From contig NC_088931.1 of assembly GCF_038396675.1 (NCBI RefSeq), positions 77,690,001 to 77,754,000 of the forward strand: a stretch of DNA of 64,000 nucleotides, given 5' to 3'. How positions within the stretch are numbered: position 1 is the stretch's first letter; each line of letters starts with the position of its first letter. The DNA comes from Hydra vulgaris. Lineage: Eukaryota; Cnidaria; Hydrozoa; Anthoathecata; Hydridae. Shown in pieces: positions 14,385 to 51,868 of this stretch. The position numbers and the translations under genes were made by a program. The notes under the pieces were generated by a model. It was not told where the DNA came from. It did no database searches and was given only the letters and a program-made list of their open reading frames with translations.

Positions 14385-16055
14385 ATGTGTATTATTACTA
14401 GTAACAAGGCGTTTTGTTTTTGCTGTAAGTTATTTGGTAACAACACTGAGTCTCAATTATCTTTCAAAGGTTACAGTGATTGGGCATATCTTGGCAAAGG
14501 ACTTAAATCCTATGAGACGTTACCAAAGCATGTCAAGAACTTTAAAAAATGTAAGGAATGTGTCATGTCAAGAAATGCACACTGGATCTTAGTCACAAGG
14601 AGCAGTTATACTTGGTCATACAATTTGTAAAAGTTCTTATGAATGCAAATTCTCACGAGAGTCAAAATGAAGATGTTAGCATCGAAAAACATTTCCTTGG
14701 ATTCTTAGACGTTAAATCAACAACGGGAAAAAATCTAACTAATGTTCTTCTACAAGAGTTAGATGAAATTGGATTGCAAATCAGGAACTGCAGGGGACAA
14801 GGGTATGACAACGGTTCCAATATAAAAGGTATCCACTCTGGAGTACAGACACGGATCTTAGAAATAAATCCAAAGGCATTTTACATACCCTGCACTAGCC
14901 GTAGTCCAACCTAATTTGTGACGCTGCAAAATGTTCACCCAAATCTATGACGTTTTTTGGTGTTGTGCAAACAATTTATGTACTTTTTTCTTTGTCAACA
15001 ATGCGATAGGAAATTTTGATGAAACTTCGTGTGACACTTTTTGGGAAAGTAAACTGGTAAACGTAAAAGCGCTTCGATATCAAATTAAGGAAGTTCATAC
15101 TGCATTTGTTGAACCAGTTGGATTCACTTAGGATCCAAAAACCAGTAATGAAATACAATTAGCTATGAATAAATTAGTAGTTATGAGTTCTTACTAGCCC
15201 AATGCATTTGGTATGATGTACTGTTTGCTGTAAACAATGTTAGCAAAAGCCTACAGACTTAAAAAATGCACCTTGGATTTGCATTACAGTTACTTCAATG
15301 GCTAGTTTAGTTTTTTTACAAATTTAGAGCTGAAGGTTTTGTGGCGGCAACATTGGTAGCAAGATAACTTAGTGAAACTCTGGGTGTTGAGCCTAATTTC
15401 AAAGTAGTCAGGCAGAGAAAGAAAAGAAGAATGTTTGAGTACGAGGGTGAAAATTATTGTACGCCAGAATCCGCCGAGCAAACGTTCAAAGTGGAGTTTA
15501 GTTTTGTTATTGCAGATACTGCAGCATAGTCCTTCAAAAGAAGGTTTGAACAAATAGCTAATTACGATACTATGTTTGGATTTTTGTATCATGTCAAAAA
15601 ACTAAAAGCAGTAAAAGAAGACAAATTTTTTTAAAAGTGTAAAAACCTAGAATCGCTCCTAAATTTTAAAGAAGAAACGGATGTTTGTGGAAATGAGCTT
15701 TTTTCTGAACTTAAGGTTCTTCGAGAGCTTCTGCCGGCTGAGATGGAAGCAGCTGCGGGGATTTTGTGATTTATTCACCAAATTCAAAACCAATTTCCGA
15801 ACGCATTTATAGCGTATAGAATTTTACTGACTATACCTGTAACTGTGGCAAGCTCAGAAAGGAGTTTTTCTCGATTGAAACTTATCAAGGGATATTTAAG
15901 GCTGTCTATGGTCAAGAAAGGCTATCATCCCTGGCAGCGTTATCAATTGAATCTGTCACAACATCCAAAATTAATTTTGATGACATTATTGACGACTTTG
16001 CCGGAATGAAAGCGAGAAAATCACCTAAGCATGAACAAATGTTTTTACAGTATTA
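14385..16055 (+). pseudogene. hAT transposase relic, ZMYM1 / TTF-type zinc-finger class
   Basis: Plus-strand frames give the TTF-type zinc finger start (CFCCKLFGNN, then FKGYSDWAYLGKGLKSYE) at about 14400-14520. The RNase H-like core start follows (EKHFLGFLDVKSTTGKNL, then GYDNGSNIKGIHSGVQ) at about 14690-14850. The C-terminal dimerisation block is at about 15815-15900 (LLTIPVTVASSERSFSRLK). Multiple stops and frame changes show it is dead. The order and spacing match the ZMYM1-like hAT transposases found widely in animals. Confidence 0.8.
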
Positions 16056-16498
16056 ATAATACTGTATCATTTTTTATTAGTTAACAAGAACTACTTGTTT
16101 TTATTAATTAATATTTTCCACAATTCTATTATTATTTTACAGATGTGAACACTTATTATATAACATCTACCTACCTATGAGTACCCTTCATACCGATTGC
16201 CGAAAACATAATATGTGCAAATAACATTACTATTTTGAAATAATATGTTATATTATTTACAATTGATTATTCAATTACAACCCAAAAAAAAAAAAATTTG
16301 TGTTATTCTAATTCATTTCTTGTCAGAAAAAAATTATTATTTATTTTATATTATCAGGCCTATAATAACTTTAAGAACAAACTTTATTGTTATTATTCTA
16401 GGTTATTTTATAAAGCACTCAGTCCTTTATAAACCTACACAAAAATAACAACTCAAAATTATACCAATCCGAAATTTATGATTTTGCACAAAGGGATA

Positions 16499-16504
<6 letters not shown>
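16056..16504. other. AT-rich spacer
   Basis: Probable 3' flank of the hAT relic. No gene or clear terminal inverted repeat was recognised. Confidence 0.4.

Positions 16505-16583
<79 letters not shown>
16505..16583. repeat. (TA)n microsatellite
   Basis: About 79 bp of pure TA. Confidence 0.98.
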
Positions 16584-16585
<2 letters not shown>

Positions 16586-16878
16586 CGCTTAATTGGTTTC
16601 AGTTGTTCTTGATGTGTTTGATCATAAGTAAAGCTTACTTGTAAAAACTTTCACATGTAAAGATCACTTATAAAACCACATGTAAAGATCGCTGGTAAAG
16701 CTAAAACTAAATCAGACGTTTTTCCTAACATCATTTAAGTTAATGATGAAATTTTACATGATTCAAGCAAGGTAGCAATAAAAATAAATAAATATTTTAT
16801 TTATTAGGACAAACTTAACAAAATATATTTTATATACTAGAAATTCTTTTGAATTTTTACCTCCAAAACCTTCTTCGA

Positions 16879-17079
<201 letters not shown>

Positions 17080-17289
17080 AAAGTCACAAAAGTTTTCGCA
17101 CACTATTAAAACTAATACCTAGTAATACGCAGTCCCTTGGTAGTTTGTTAAAACTTGTTTAAACTTGTTCGTTCATAAATTTTTTTTAAGGTAATTATAA
17201 CTTTTTTAGCTAATATTTAGTAATAAACATGAGTTTAAATAATCTTTGTTCTCTTTTTAGATTGTCTGTTTTAGTGATTTTGTCAAAAT

Positions 17290-18680
17290 TTTACTAATAT
17301 TTTAGCGTGTATTCTCTGCATCTCAGTAGTTTCTACCATTGGTACTCCTCCGTATGGTACCTTAAAATATCTTGTTAAAATTATTAGGCCTACCCTAAAC
17401 AAAAACAAAACACAATTGTAACTCAGGTCCGATTGGATTATCACTGATGGTTGTTTTTGCAGAGGCATTCTTACAAAAATTGGAAACAAAAGCTCTACAT
17501 ATTGCAAAAATCAACAATTTTTCACCAAAATCTTATAAAAGGTATGTTGATGATAGCCATGCCAGATTTGAATCAGTTAAAAAGCATAGCAAGTTTCTTA
17601 TTTGATAAAATCAACAAGACTCCAATATTCAGTACACGTCAGGGGTTGAAAATGTTCTTAGATATAAAAATAACTAACACAAATAATTAACAATATTCAG
17701 TACACGTCAGAGGTTGAAGATTTCTTAGATATAAAAATAACTAACACAAAATATGGTTTCAAAGTCCACCGTAAAGCAGCAATAACAAACATACAAATAA
17801 AACCCGACTCAAATATTAACTATGCAATTATTACTGGAGTTTTTAAAGGATTCATATCACGAGCCACCAAAATCTGCTCCGAAAAATACATTAACAACGA
17901 GATTCAGTTTATAATAGATATTTTTGTTGAAAAAGGTCATAAGAGATCAAATCAAGAAACAATTTGCCGCGAATTACATTTCAAGTAAAAGCAATCCTAA
18001 CAATAAAGTTGCAAAAAAACTAGAAAATAATGTTACGATAATAAAACTACTTTGGCTACCAACACTTGGACCGAAACTACGAAAAGCACTAAAAACATAT
18101 AATATCAAAGTTATTTCTACAACACTACCTAATTTAAAAACAATTCTCTGTGACAACAAATCTAGTTTAATGCCAAACAGCAACTCTGGGGTGTACAAGC
18201 TTACGTGTTCGTGTGGGGGAATTTTATTGGGGAAACAAAAAAGATAATTTTACAAAGAAGCATAGAACACCAAACTAATTGCATGAGTGGCAATTGGCAT
18301 GCTTCTGGAGGAACTGAGCATTGCAAAGAATGCCATAGGATATGTTCGACTGGCTGCACCCAAAAACTTTATCTATAAACTACAACTATCATGAAAGAAA
18401 AATAAGGAAATCGCTTGAAATTAACTATGCGCAAACATCTCAGGAGGTAAAACAATACCCAGTACTGCTTAACAGGGATAACGGAGTAAAAGTTGCTTCA
18501 AATAGTTGGAGACCACTATTTAAGAAAATCATAAAAAAACAAAACAATTTTTATTGACGTCGTCTTTGTAATGGCTTCATTATGATTTTTAAAATTTTGT
18601 ATTGTTTATGTTTTTAAATTGGTATTTTACGTCTGATGATGGTCGATACAAATTAGACCAAAATATCACAAAAAAGAAAA
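17290..18680 (+). pseudogene. Penelope-like retroelement (RT plus GIY-YIG region), degenerate
   Basis: The plus strand reads PPYGTLKYLVKIIRPTLNK at about 17350-17400. KRYVDDSHARF follows near 17540, which is the catalytic YVDD of Penelope-type reverse transcriptases. DFLDIKITNTKYGF is at about 17720. Further on, NSGVYKLTCSCGG (about 18185-18225) then FIGETKK and LQRSIEH is the start of the GIY-YIG endonuclease domain that Penelope elements carry at their C-terminus. A His/Cys-rich segment (GTEHCKECH) follows. A 42-bp piece around the start of DFLDIKITNT is tandemly duplicated (about 17627-17740). Stops and frameshifts break the frame, and the polymerase is internally deleted. Confidence 0.8.
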
Positions 18681-18739
18681 ATTAGTACGATGCTGTTTTT
18701 GATGTTTTATAACTTATTATAAATTTGCGTACTACAAAA

Positions 18740-19340
18740 AGTGTCGCTTAAACACATGAATTCCATAATATTTAAATTTTTGAAGTAAAATATGATGATT
18801 TACTGTGTCGAAAGCTTTTGATCAATGATACCTAAGAAATACTGTATATTTTAAATATATTTCGAGATTTCATGCACGAACTGGATTATTGCATGCTCTG
18901 TTGAGTTAACTTTTTTAAAGTTAAACTGTTTGTTGTATAGTAAGTTAATTTTATTGAAATGATTGTATATCCGATTAGATATTATTCTTTCTAAAATTTT
19001 TGAAAATACCGAAAAAACAGAGATGAGACAATAGTTGATAATATTTGATCTGTCACCTTCTTTAAAAGTAGAAGTAACTTTAACAACTTTTAATTGTTCT
19101 GGAAATATTCTTTGATTAATAGAAGCTTTAAAAAGAACTTGTTTTAATATATCGAAACAATCTATTATTACGTTTTCATTAATTTTATCTGCTCCAGTTG
19201 CTTTGTTTCTTTTCACAGAATTCAAAGCTACTTCAAATTTCTCAAAAGATGATTCTGAGGTTAACTCATCAGAGCAAATGCAATTATCCATAGATACGAG
19301 AAAATCTGATGGCCAATTAAAACAAATCGCTCTGACCAAT
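18740..19340 (-). pseudogene. CR1-like LINE reverse transcriptase fragment
   Basis: The minus strand reads VKRNKATGADKINENVI, then VFPEQLKVVKVTSTFKEG-like sequence, then SKILERIISNRIYNHFNK and STEHAIIQFVHEISKYI. A frame change then leads into a degenerate QKLST block. These are the N-terminal blocks of a CR1-type polymerase. Endonuclease and palm domains are missing. Confidence 0.75.
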
Positions 19341-19559
19341 TTTAATACGAAAACGGATTTTTTTAAATGAGTTTCCTCCTTGACACGACCTCTAAATAAG
19401 TCTTATAAGGCTGGTGGAAAACTCTTTAGTTATAAGAGAACAAACAAGTTCAGCTACATTTTTTTCTTTTCTATCTTACTAATGAATTTGAAATTAAATT
19501 ACTCAAGCGGAAATCTTACTAATGATATATAAGCCTATCTCAGTTGGCACTGACTAGTT

Positions 19560-20250
19560 CTCGAAAGAACTCCTTAGATACTATGACATTTTTTTTAACA
19601 TTATTTATACGAAGACCAAAGATAAGATGCCTATCAAGGTTACTCCTAACAATTTAACTGATTTGATTGGATTGATTACACAGCCGTCTACTAACACCCG
19701 TAATATATCCGACAGTTTCTTTCTAGGGTTCTTCAATATTATAAACTGTGTCTATGACGAACGGTGAGATCATAAGACCTGCAGAAGTCTTTGGTTTTAT
19801 AATATGTATGTACCGATTTTTTTGTTAGTGCATACGAATCCACATCTTCCTTAGAGTGAAAATTGGAGAAAGTTGAAAGATCTCTAATAGAATAATTAAA
19901 AAATTTAGGACTAAGCCGACTTCTCTAAGGAAGACTACACAATAATGGCTTCCCCTGGGTTACTTGATATGCCTGAATGACTCTATGCTCCCTATCGGAA
20001 AAATAGCTGTGGAACTAGGATATTGTGCTCAAGCTACAGCCTACTTTTAATAGTTCTTTAATAAGAAGTTGGTGTGGAACAGAGTCAAATGCCATAGCCA
20101 GGTCAATCATAATAGCATCTGCAAATTTATCCTTATCAATGCTTCGCATCCAAATGTCCACAACCTTATAAGAGCATACTCACAACTCGATTTCTCTCTA
20201 AATCTATATTGTTTCGAAGGAATTGTCTCTAAATTTATATTGTTCCGGAG
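19560..20250 (-). pseudogene. LINE reverse transcriptase fragment (second family)
   Basis: The minus strand gives MIDLAMAFDSVPHQLL near 20100, followed by SLSTIS, FHSYFSDREHRVIQAYQVTQ and an altered GVPQGSPLSP block (LSPKFFNYSIRDL) at about 19900. This is the palm region of a non-LTR retrotransposon whose AFDSVPH and SPLSP wording differs from the CR1-like copies here. Several stops are present. Confidence 0.7.
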
Positions 20251-20269
20251 AAGTAAAAAAAAGTTTATT

Positions 20270-20516
20270 TTCGTTATATACTGGTAGTTATAAAATGCAA
20301 GTTTTTAAGATTCAAATATAAAAGAGAATAATTACAAGTGAAAAAGTTAAAAATAAATATAAAGAACGAAGATACTCTAATAAGTAAGTAAGGTCTTGTC
20401 ACAGAGAACCACTGTTCAAACTTAGACATTTCTTTCGTTATAGTTTTAAGTTGTTTTTTTTTTAAACATCTTCGCTTCCAACAAGGCTGCAAGCAACCAC
20501 TAATTAAAGTTGGAAG
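20270..20516 (-). repeat. CR1-like LINE 3'-UTR fragment
   Basis: It shares AAAATAAATATAAAGAACG and GGTCTTGTCACAGAGAA with the 3' UTR of the CR1-like copy at 10733-10790. No coding part is attached. Confidence 0.55.
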
Positions 20517-20910
20517 TTACTGAAAGAGAAAAGATGAAGATTGTAGAGCAAGATAACGATTGACGGACGACTTAAAGGATTGCAAATCATATGAATCAGG
20601 AAAGCAAGATGAAGGAAGTGAATTCCAAAGAACTGATGTTCGAGGAAAAAAACTAGACGAATAAGAGTTTTTGGAACACTTAGGAAGAGTCACAGAAAAA
20701 GGATGAGAATGTTGAATGATGAGTAACACAAGAATGAATTTTAGTAGATGGCATAAATGACGCTAGCTCTTTAGAGCAGTACCCATTATAGAGTTTATAG
20801 AAAAGAGAAAGAGAAGGAACATTACGACGATGTGACAATGGTTGGAGTTTGGCTGTTACTTGATTAAAGGGCCTTGCAACGAAATTACATAGCCCTCCAA
20901 ACAACTGACT
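20517..20910 (-). pseudogene. LINE C-terminal fragment
   Basis: Two overlapping minus-strand frames give NVPSLSLFYKLYNGYCSKE, FMPSTKIHSCVTHHS, TLPKCSKNSYSSSFFPR and TSVLWNSLPSSCFPDSY. This is the C-terminal region of a LINE polymerase. The same region occurs again at 32460-32780, so both come from one family. Confidence 0.75.
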
Positions 20911-21124
20911 TATGCAACTTTTGTCTGTTGTTTTCAGATAAATTTAAAAAACGTTTGTAGTTTGAGAAACGTTAATGTTTCTCAAAATCAAAATATATTT
21001 GATATTTCAATTGAGTTTTTCTACTTCATTTTCTATATCTACTAACAATATCTCGCATGTTTTTTTTAAAAAAAAGTATATGTACTAAGTCAAAGTATAA
21101 ATAATTAGGATATTATTTTTTTCG

Positions 21125-21125
<1 letters not shown>

Positions 21126-21198
<73 letters not shown>
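21126..21198. repeat. (TA)n microsatellite
   Basis: About 73 bp of TA. First of three arrays within 500 bp. Confidence 0.98.
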
Positions 21199-21202
<4 letters not shown>

Positions 21203-21267
21203 GCCCAGAGCTTTTGTGATGCCCGGGTCCAGCAGTTTAATGGGTGCCCTATCATACTTCAGGTCTT

Positions 21268-21404
<137 letters not shown>

Positions 21405-21406
21405 GG

Positions 21407-21457
21407 CCCGTAGCAACCGGGTGGGCAGCACCCGGTTGCTACGGGTGCTGCCCACCC
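21407..21457. repeat. Two overlapping perfect GC-rich hairpins
   Basis: Arms 21407-21423 and 21429-21445 are perfect 17-bp complements with a 5-bp loop. Arms 21419-21434 and 21442-21457 are perfect 16-bp complements with a 7-bp loop. The two structures overlap, so a single strand could form only one of them at a time. Both are flanked by (TA)n arrays. Confidence 0.9.
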
Positions 21458-21540
21458 AGGTGCTAAAAATAAGGTCCTTAAAGCTATTTTGGAGTAGTAC
21501 TGCCCCTCCACCCCTCAATATAATTTTTGTTCCTACAGCC

Positions 21541-21542
<2 letters not shown>

Positions 21543-21611
<69 letters not shown>
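21543..21611. repeat. (TA)n microsatellite
   Basis: About 69 bp of TA, after the short unique GC-rich segment 21458-21542. Confidence 0.98.
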
Positions 21612-21616
<5 letters not shown>

Positions 21617-22450
21617 ATTTTTATACAAAAATTTTTAACTTTTCTTTTAACTAATGTAATTTTAGGTTTCATTTTTCTATACAGAATCCAGAAGCACTTA
21701 TCAATTCTTGGAAAACTCAATTAAAACAGTTGTTCAAATGTGTTTTGTGGTTTAATCATGAAGCAATCGAGTCCATCATAAATATTAGGCAGTTTAATCA
21801 AGTCTAACTTTACCACCCTTAGAAGACGCTTTATAATATTGTATTTAACGGACGCCAAATATATGGTAAACAGCTTAAAAGTATAGTATTTAATTTTAAT
21901 CAGCCTTAGGAATTAAAATTTACTTGTGAAATATACTTGTAAAAAAAGAACAATTATTTTAACTAAAGAAGTTTTATTTTGTAATTTTTAAAATTTTATG
22001 CAATGTTGTGAAATACCTTATGTGTGCTAATTCTATGCAGACTTCCTATATCTAAACATTGAATATTAGCGATTTGCTTGTAATTAAATTATCATAATAT
22101 TTATATTCTACAATAGTTATTGAAAAAAAAAAATTCTGATTGTTGATTTTTAGCCTAATAAAGTTTTCAAGAATTTGCTTTAAAGTGGAAATCTTTTCAC
22201 TTTAAGAAGAAATCTCCAGCAGCTCTAAATTTCTTAGTAAACACATACTTTTTCATACTTTTACTTGCATAAGCTTTTTACAGCACCTATTTCATAAAGC
22301 TAAAAATGGTTTAACAACAAAATGCATTTGAAACCTTCTAATTAAACATAAAAATTTGTATTAACTTTTATTTATTTATTAGTGTTTTACAATTATTATA
22401 GTTTATAAGTTATTCATCAGGAATTTTGGAAATAATAATATTATTTCCAA
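21612..22450. other. AT-rich spacer upstream of CYRI
   Basis: No coding signal. It ends with a short inverted repeat, TTTGGAAATAATA facing TATTATTTCCAAA, near 22425-22452. It may include CYRI promoter or 5' UTR sequence, but nothing specific was recognised. Confidence 0.4.
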
Positions 22451-22660
22451 AATTAATTTATCTTTCTGCATAAGAAATTTATTTTGAAGAAGACAATTTT
22501 GAGATGCAAATTTAGTTAAAAAACTATTTTTTGTAAAAGACACATTAACTGTGTATATTATTAATATACACAGTTTATGTCTTTTACAATAATTTTTAAA
22601 ATAAATTTGCATCTAAAAACGGTGTTTAATAAATTTCTTATGCAGAAAGATAAATTAATT
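22451..22660. repeat. 210-bp palindrome (fold-back repeat)
   Basis: The outer 33 bp (22451-22483) are a perfect complement of 22628-22660. Inner blocks containing GATGCAAATTTA and TGTAAAAGACA pair with the other side, with small mismatches and indels. The centre is near 22556. It lies about 160 bp upstream of the first coding exon of CYRI. Confidence 0.85.
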
Positions 22661-22780
22661 AAAGTGAAAATAAACAATAGATCTAGTTTTTTAGATCTTT
22701 ATTTATATCTCTTTTTTTTCCCTCAGATTTGAAACTAATATTTATAACTATTGTATATCCTATTATGATATTTTTCATCT

Positions 22781-22782
22781 AG
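22781..22782 (+). promoter_or_regulatory. Possible splice acceptor before the CYRI start codon
   Basis: TTTTTCATCTAG at 22771-22782 has a pyrimidine-rich tract and AG, 36 bases before the coding ATG. It could end a 5' UTR intron or accept a trans-spliced leader. The sequence alone cannot separate these. A five-codon upstream ORF (22789-22806) lies between it and the CYRI ATG. Confidence 0.45.
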
Positions 22783-22818
22783 GTCAAAATGAAATCAATT
22801 TTCTAATGCTTTTAAAAA

Positions 22819-49362
<26,544 letters not shown>

Positions 49363-49379
49363 TTGTTATTATATTTTTG

Positions 49380-49430
49380 CCAATGTGCTGACAACGCTTT
49401 ATTTTCAAATAATGTGCTGACAACGCATAT
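49380..49430 (+). repeat. Direct repeat in CYRI 3' UTR
   Basis: AATGTGCTGACAACGC occurs twice, at about 49382-49397 and 49411-49426, within 70 bp after the stop codon. Confidence 0.85.
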
Positions 49431-49454
49431 TTATGATCGTGTATTAGCATTGTA

Positions 49455-49460
49455 AATAAA
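49455..49460 (+). terminator. Likely polyadenylation signal of CYRI
   Basis: AATAAA lies 93 bp downstream of the TAA stop codon at 49360-49362. Confidence 0.6.
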
Positions 49461-51238
49461 AATTCTTAGTTAGCTAATGTAAGAAAATGTGTAGATAATT
49501 ATAATGGAAAATTTTTAATGATAATTGTGTTTTACTTTACGCAAGTTGCAAATGTTTATAAAATATTTTGGCAAGTATTTAATAAACACTGTTTATACAA
49601 CAATGTTAGCATGTGTTTATAAGTAAATTAAAAAACTCCAAAAAAAAAAGATCAAAAAACTGCTATTACCACATTTGACGTAAAATTTAATGAGGTTACG
49701 TTTTTAAAGTTATTTTTTTGAATATTTTTATCTGATTTAAGCACCTTTTTTTCAGAGTCTTAAATTTTTCAGGCATAGCAACCATTTTATCGCTAACTCT
49801 TACTTGGTTTTATGATAAAATAAATTATCATCTTTTGACAATGATAAACCCTTCAGCTGCATGTTAAGTTAAATTTATTGGTCATACTTTTAAATCACAA
49901 TTCAGTTAGGTGCGTGTCTTGCAAAACGTGCAAATGCACGCAATGTTTATATGTGATTAAAGCACTAATGTAATAACAACATAGTTTTAATTTAGAAATT
50001 GACATTTAAATAATAAGAAATCATTCTGGAACTAAAAAGAGATTATTTGCTTATAATCAGTACAGACACAAAAAGTATAAGATTTGACACACGTTAGCAT
50101 CTAGTGTTTTACTGTCAACAAGGAACTCTAATCAGGAAAAATAAAACTCGACCAAATAGTTCTTGAAGATAAAGGTAATTATAACATTACAAATAATTTT
50201 GGTTTGTTGAGATTTCTCTAATAAATAAGATAGCTACTTGCTCAAATTGTAGAAATAATGTTAATGTTAGAAATAATAAAGTTAAGGGTTTAGTTTAGAA
50301 CTACATCTATCATGTATTTGAAGTTCTTGTCAATGACATCAAATATTTGAAACGAGTCGAGTCTTATTGCTTTTTAAAACAAAAACAATATCACAAAATA
50401 TTTTGGCCAAAAGATCTTTGCTACTAATGATTAAATAGTGGTAGCATTTAAGATTGTAGAGTTTATAGAGCCTTAAAATTTTTTATTTCATTACTTGCTT
50501 CTTTTTTTTGTTGCTACCTTTTATATTTTTTAAAAGCTTATAACAATATTACTAATCTTTTTCGTGGTATACTTGTGTTTGTAAAGCATTTATGACGTAA
50601 ACAGCCATAGAAACAACAAAAATAAAGAGACAGAAAAGTGAAGAAACGATGATATGTACAGTTTCTGTTGATGGTTTATGACAGATAAGAGGACATAGAA
50701 TAACTTACTGACCATCTGAAGGGGACATTTTTGTATTAAGAAAAACTGTTAAAATAAGTATCTGTTCTGCATTATTAAAATTAATGATGGTTAATTTAGT
50801 TTAAGACCAATAATGTTAGAACTAAGATTGCCAGTTTCACAGTTTATACTTAATGGATTTGTCGGTACTTATACAGAGCGCGTAGATAACATTCATAGAA
50901 AACAACCAAAGATAAACATCAATAAAAGGCGTATATGTTTGAAGAAAATTAAAAGCCACTAGAAATGGATTTCAACATTAAATGAAAGAATATGGAGAGA
51001 TTCATGCTCATTTTGCAGGTTATGTTATGTTAATGAATTCATAGTATTTTTGTCAGTTTAATTTTATTTTTGTATTTTTCTCAGTTTTCAATATTTAGCG
51101 ATTTTGTTAACTTAAAAGCATGATATCTAAAAGTCAAAATAAGCTTTTAGGTTGAAATTTTCACAGTATTTTCTTTATTTATAATGGCAGGAATTAAACA
51201 AAAACTGATGTTTTATACTAAAAAATTGTCATTTAATG

Positions 51239-51242
<4 letters not shown>
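49461..51242. other. Intergenic AT-rich sequence
   Basis: No gene or repeat recognised downstream of CYRI. Confidence 0.45.

Positions 51243-51282
<40 letters not shown>
51243..51282. repeat. Poly(T) tract
   Basis: About 40 consecutive T. The sequence beside it could not be assigned to a processed element. Confidence 0.95.
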
Positions 51283-51286
<4 letters not shown>

Positions 51287-51868
51287 CAATCATTATTATA
51301 TATTTCAAAAACAAATAATATTTACATGTCTCCAGTTTATATAAATCTCCACCACAAATATTTACAATATCTAAAGAGCGTTAACAATGCTGTTTAACGC
51401 ATGCGCGTTTGACATTTTAACTCATGCGAATTAAAATAATAAATTCGTGGTTTATAATATAATGTGCTGGCTATTAACCCATGCATTTAAAAAATATACG
51501 CAAGTCCGTCGCACCACAGGGCTACTAGGGACTTGCTTGTCGTTGTCGTTGAAAATATATGTTATTTGTTGAAAATATATATCAACATATATTAGTAGTA
51601 CTATGTAGTTGTAAGGAAACTCGCAGAAGACTAAGAAAAGTCTTTTCATCGAGAACCTTTAAAATACAAAATAAACTAAAAATTTAAAGAGTAAAGACAC
51701 ACATTAATTTTTTGAGGTCTACTGTTCAGAAAAAAATTAACTATGTATAGTTGCTAACATTTTTTATTTATTTATTTTTTTATATTTTATGTTTTATTTC
51801 TTTTTTATTTATTTTTATAGCTTAAATTGTTCTTTTTACATTTTATTATATTAATTGTTCTTTTATAT

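Noticed and set aside
16600-16700. CRISPR-like repeats (CACATGTAAAGATC copies)
   Set aside because: Only two or three degenerate copies with no regular spacers in eukaryotic DNA.
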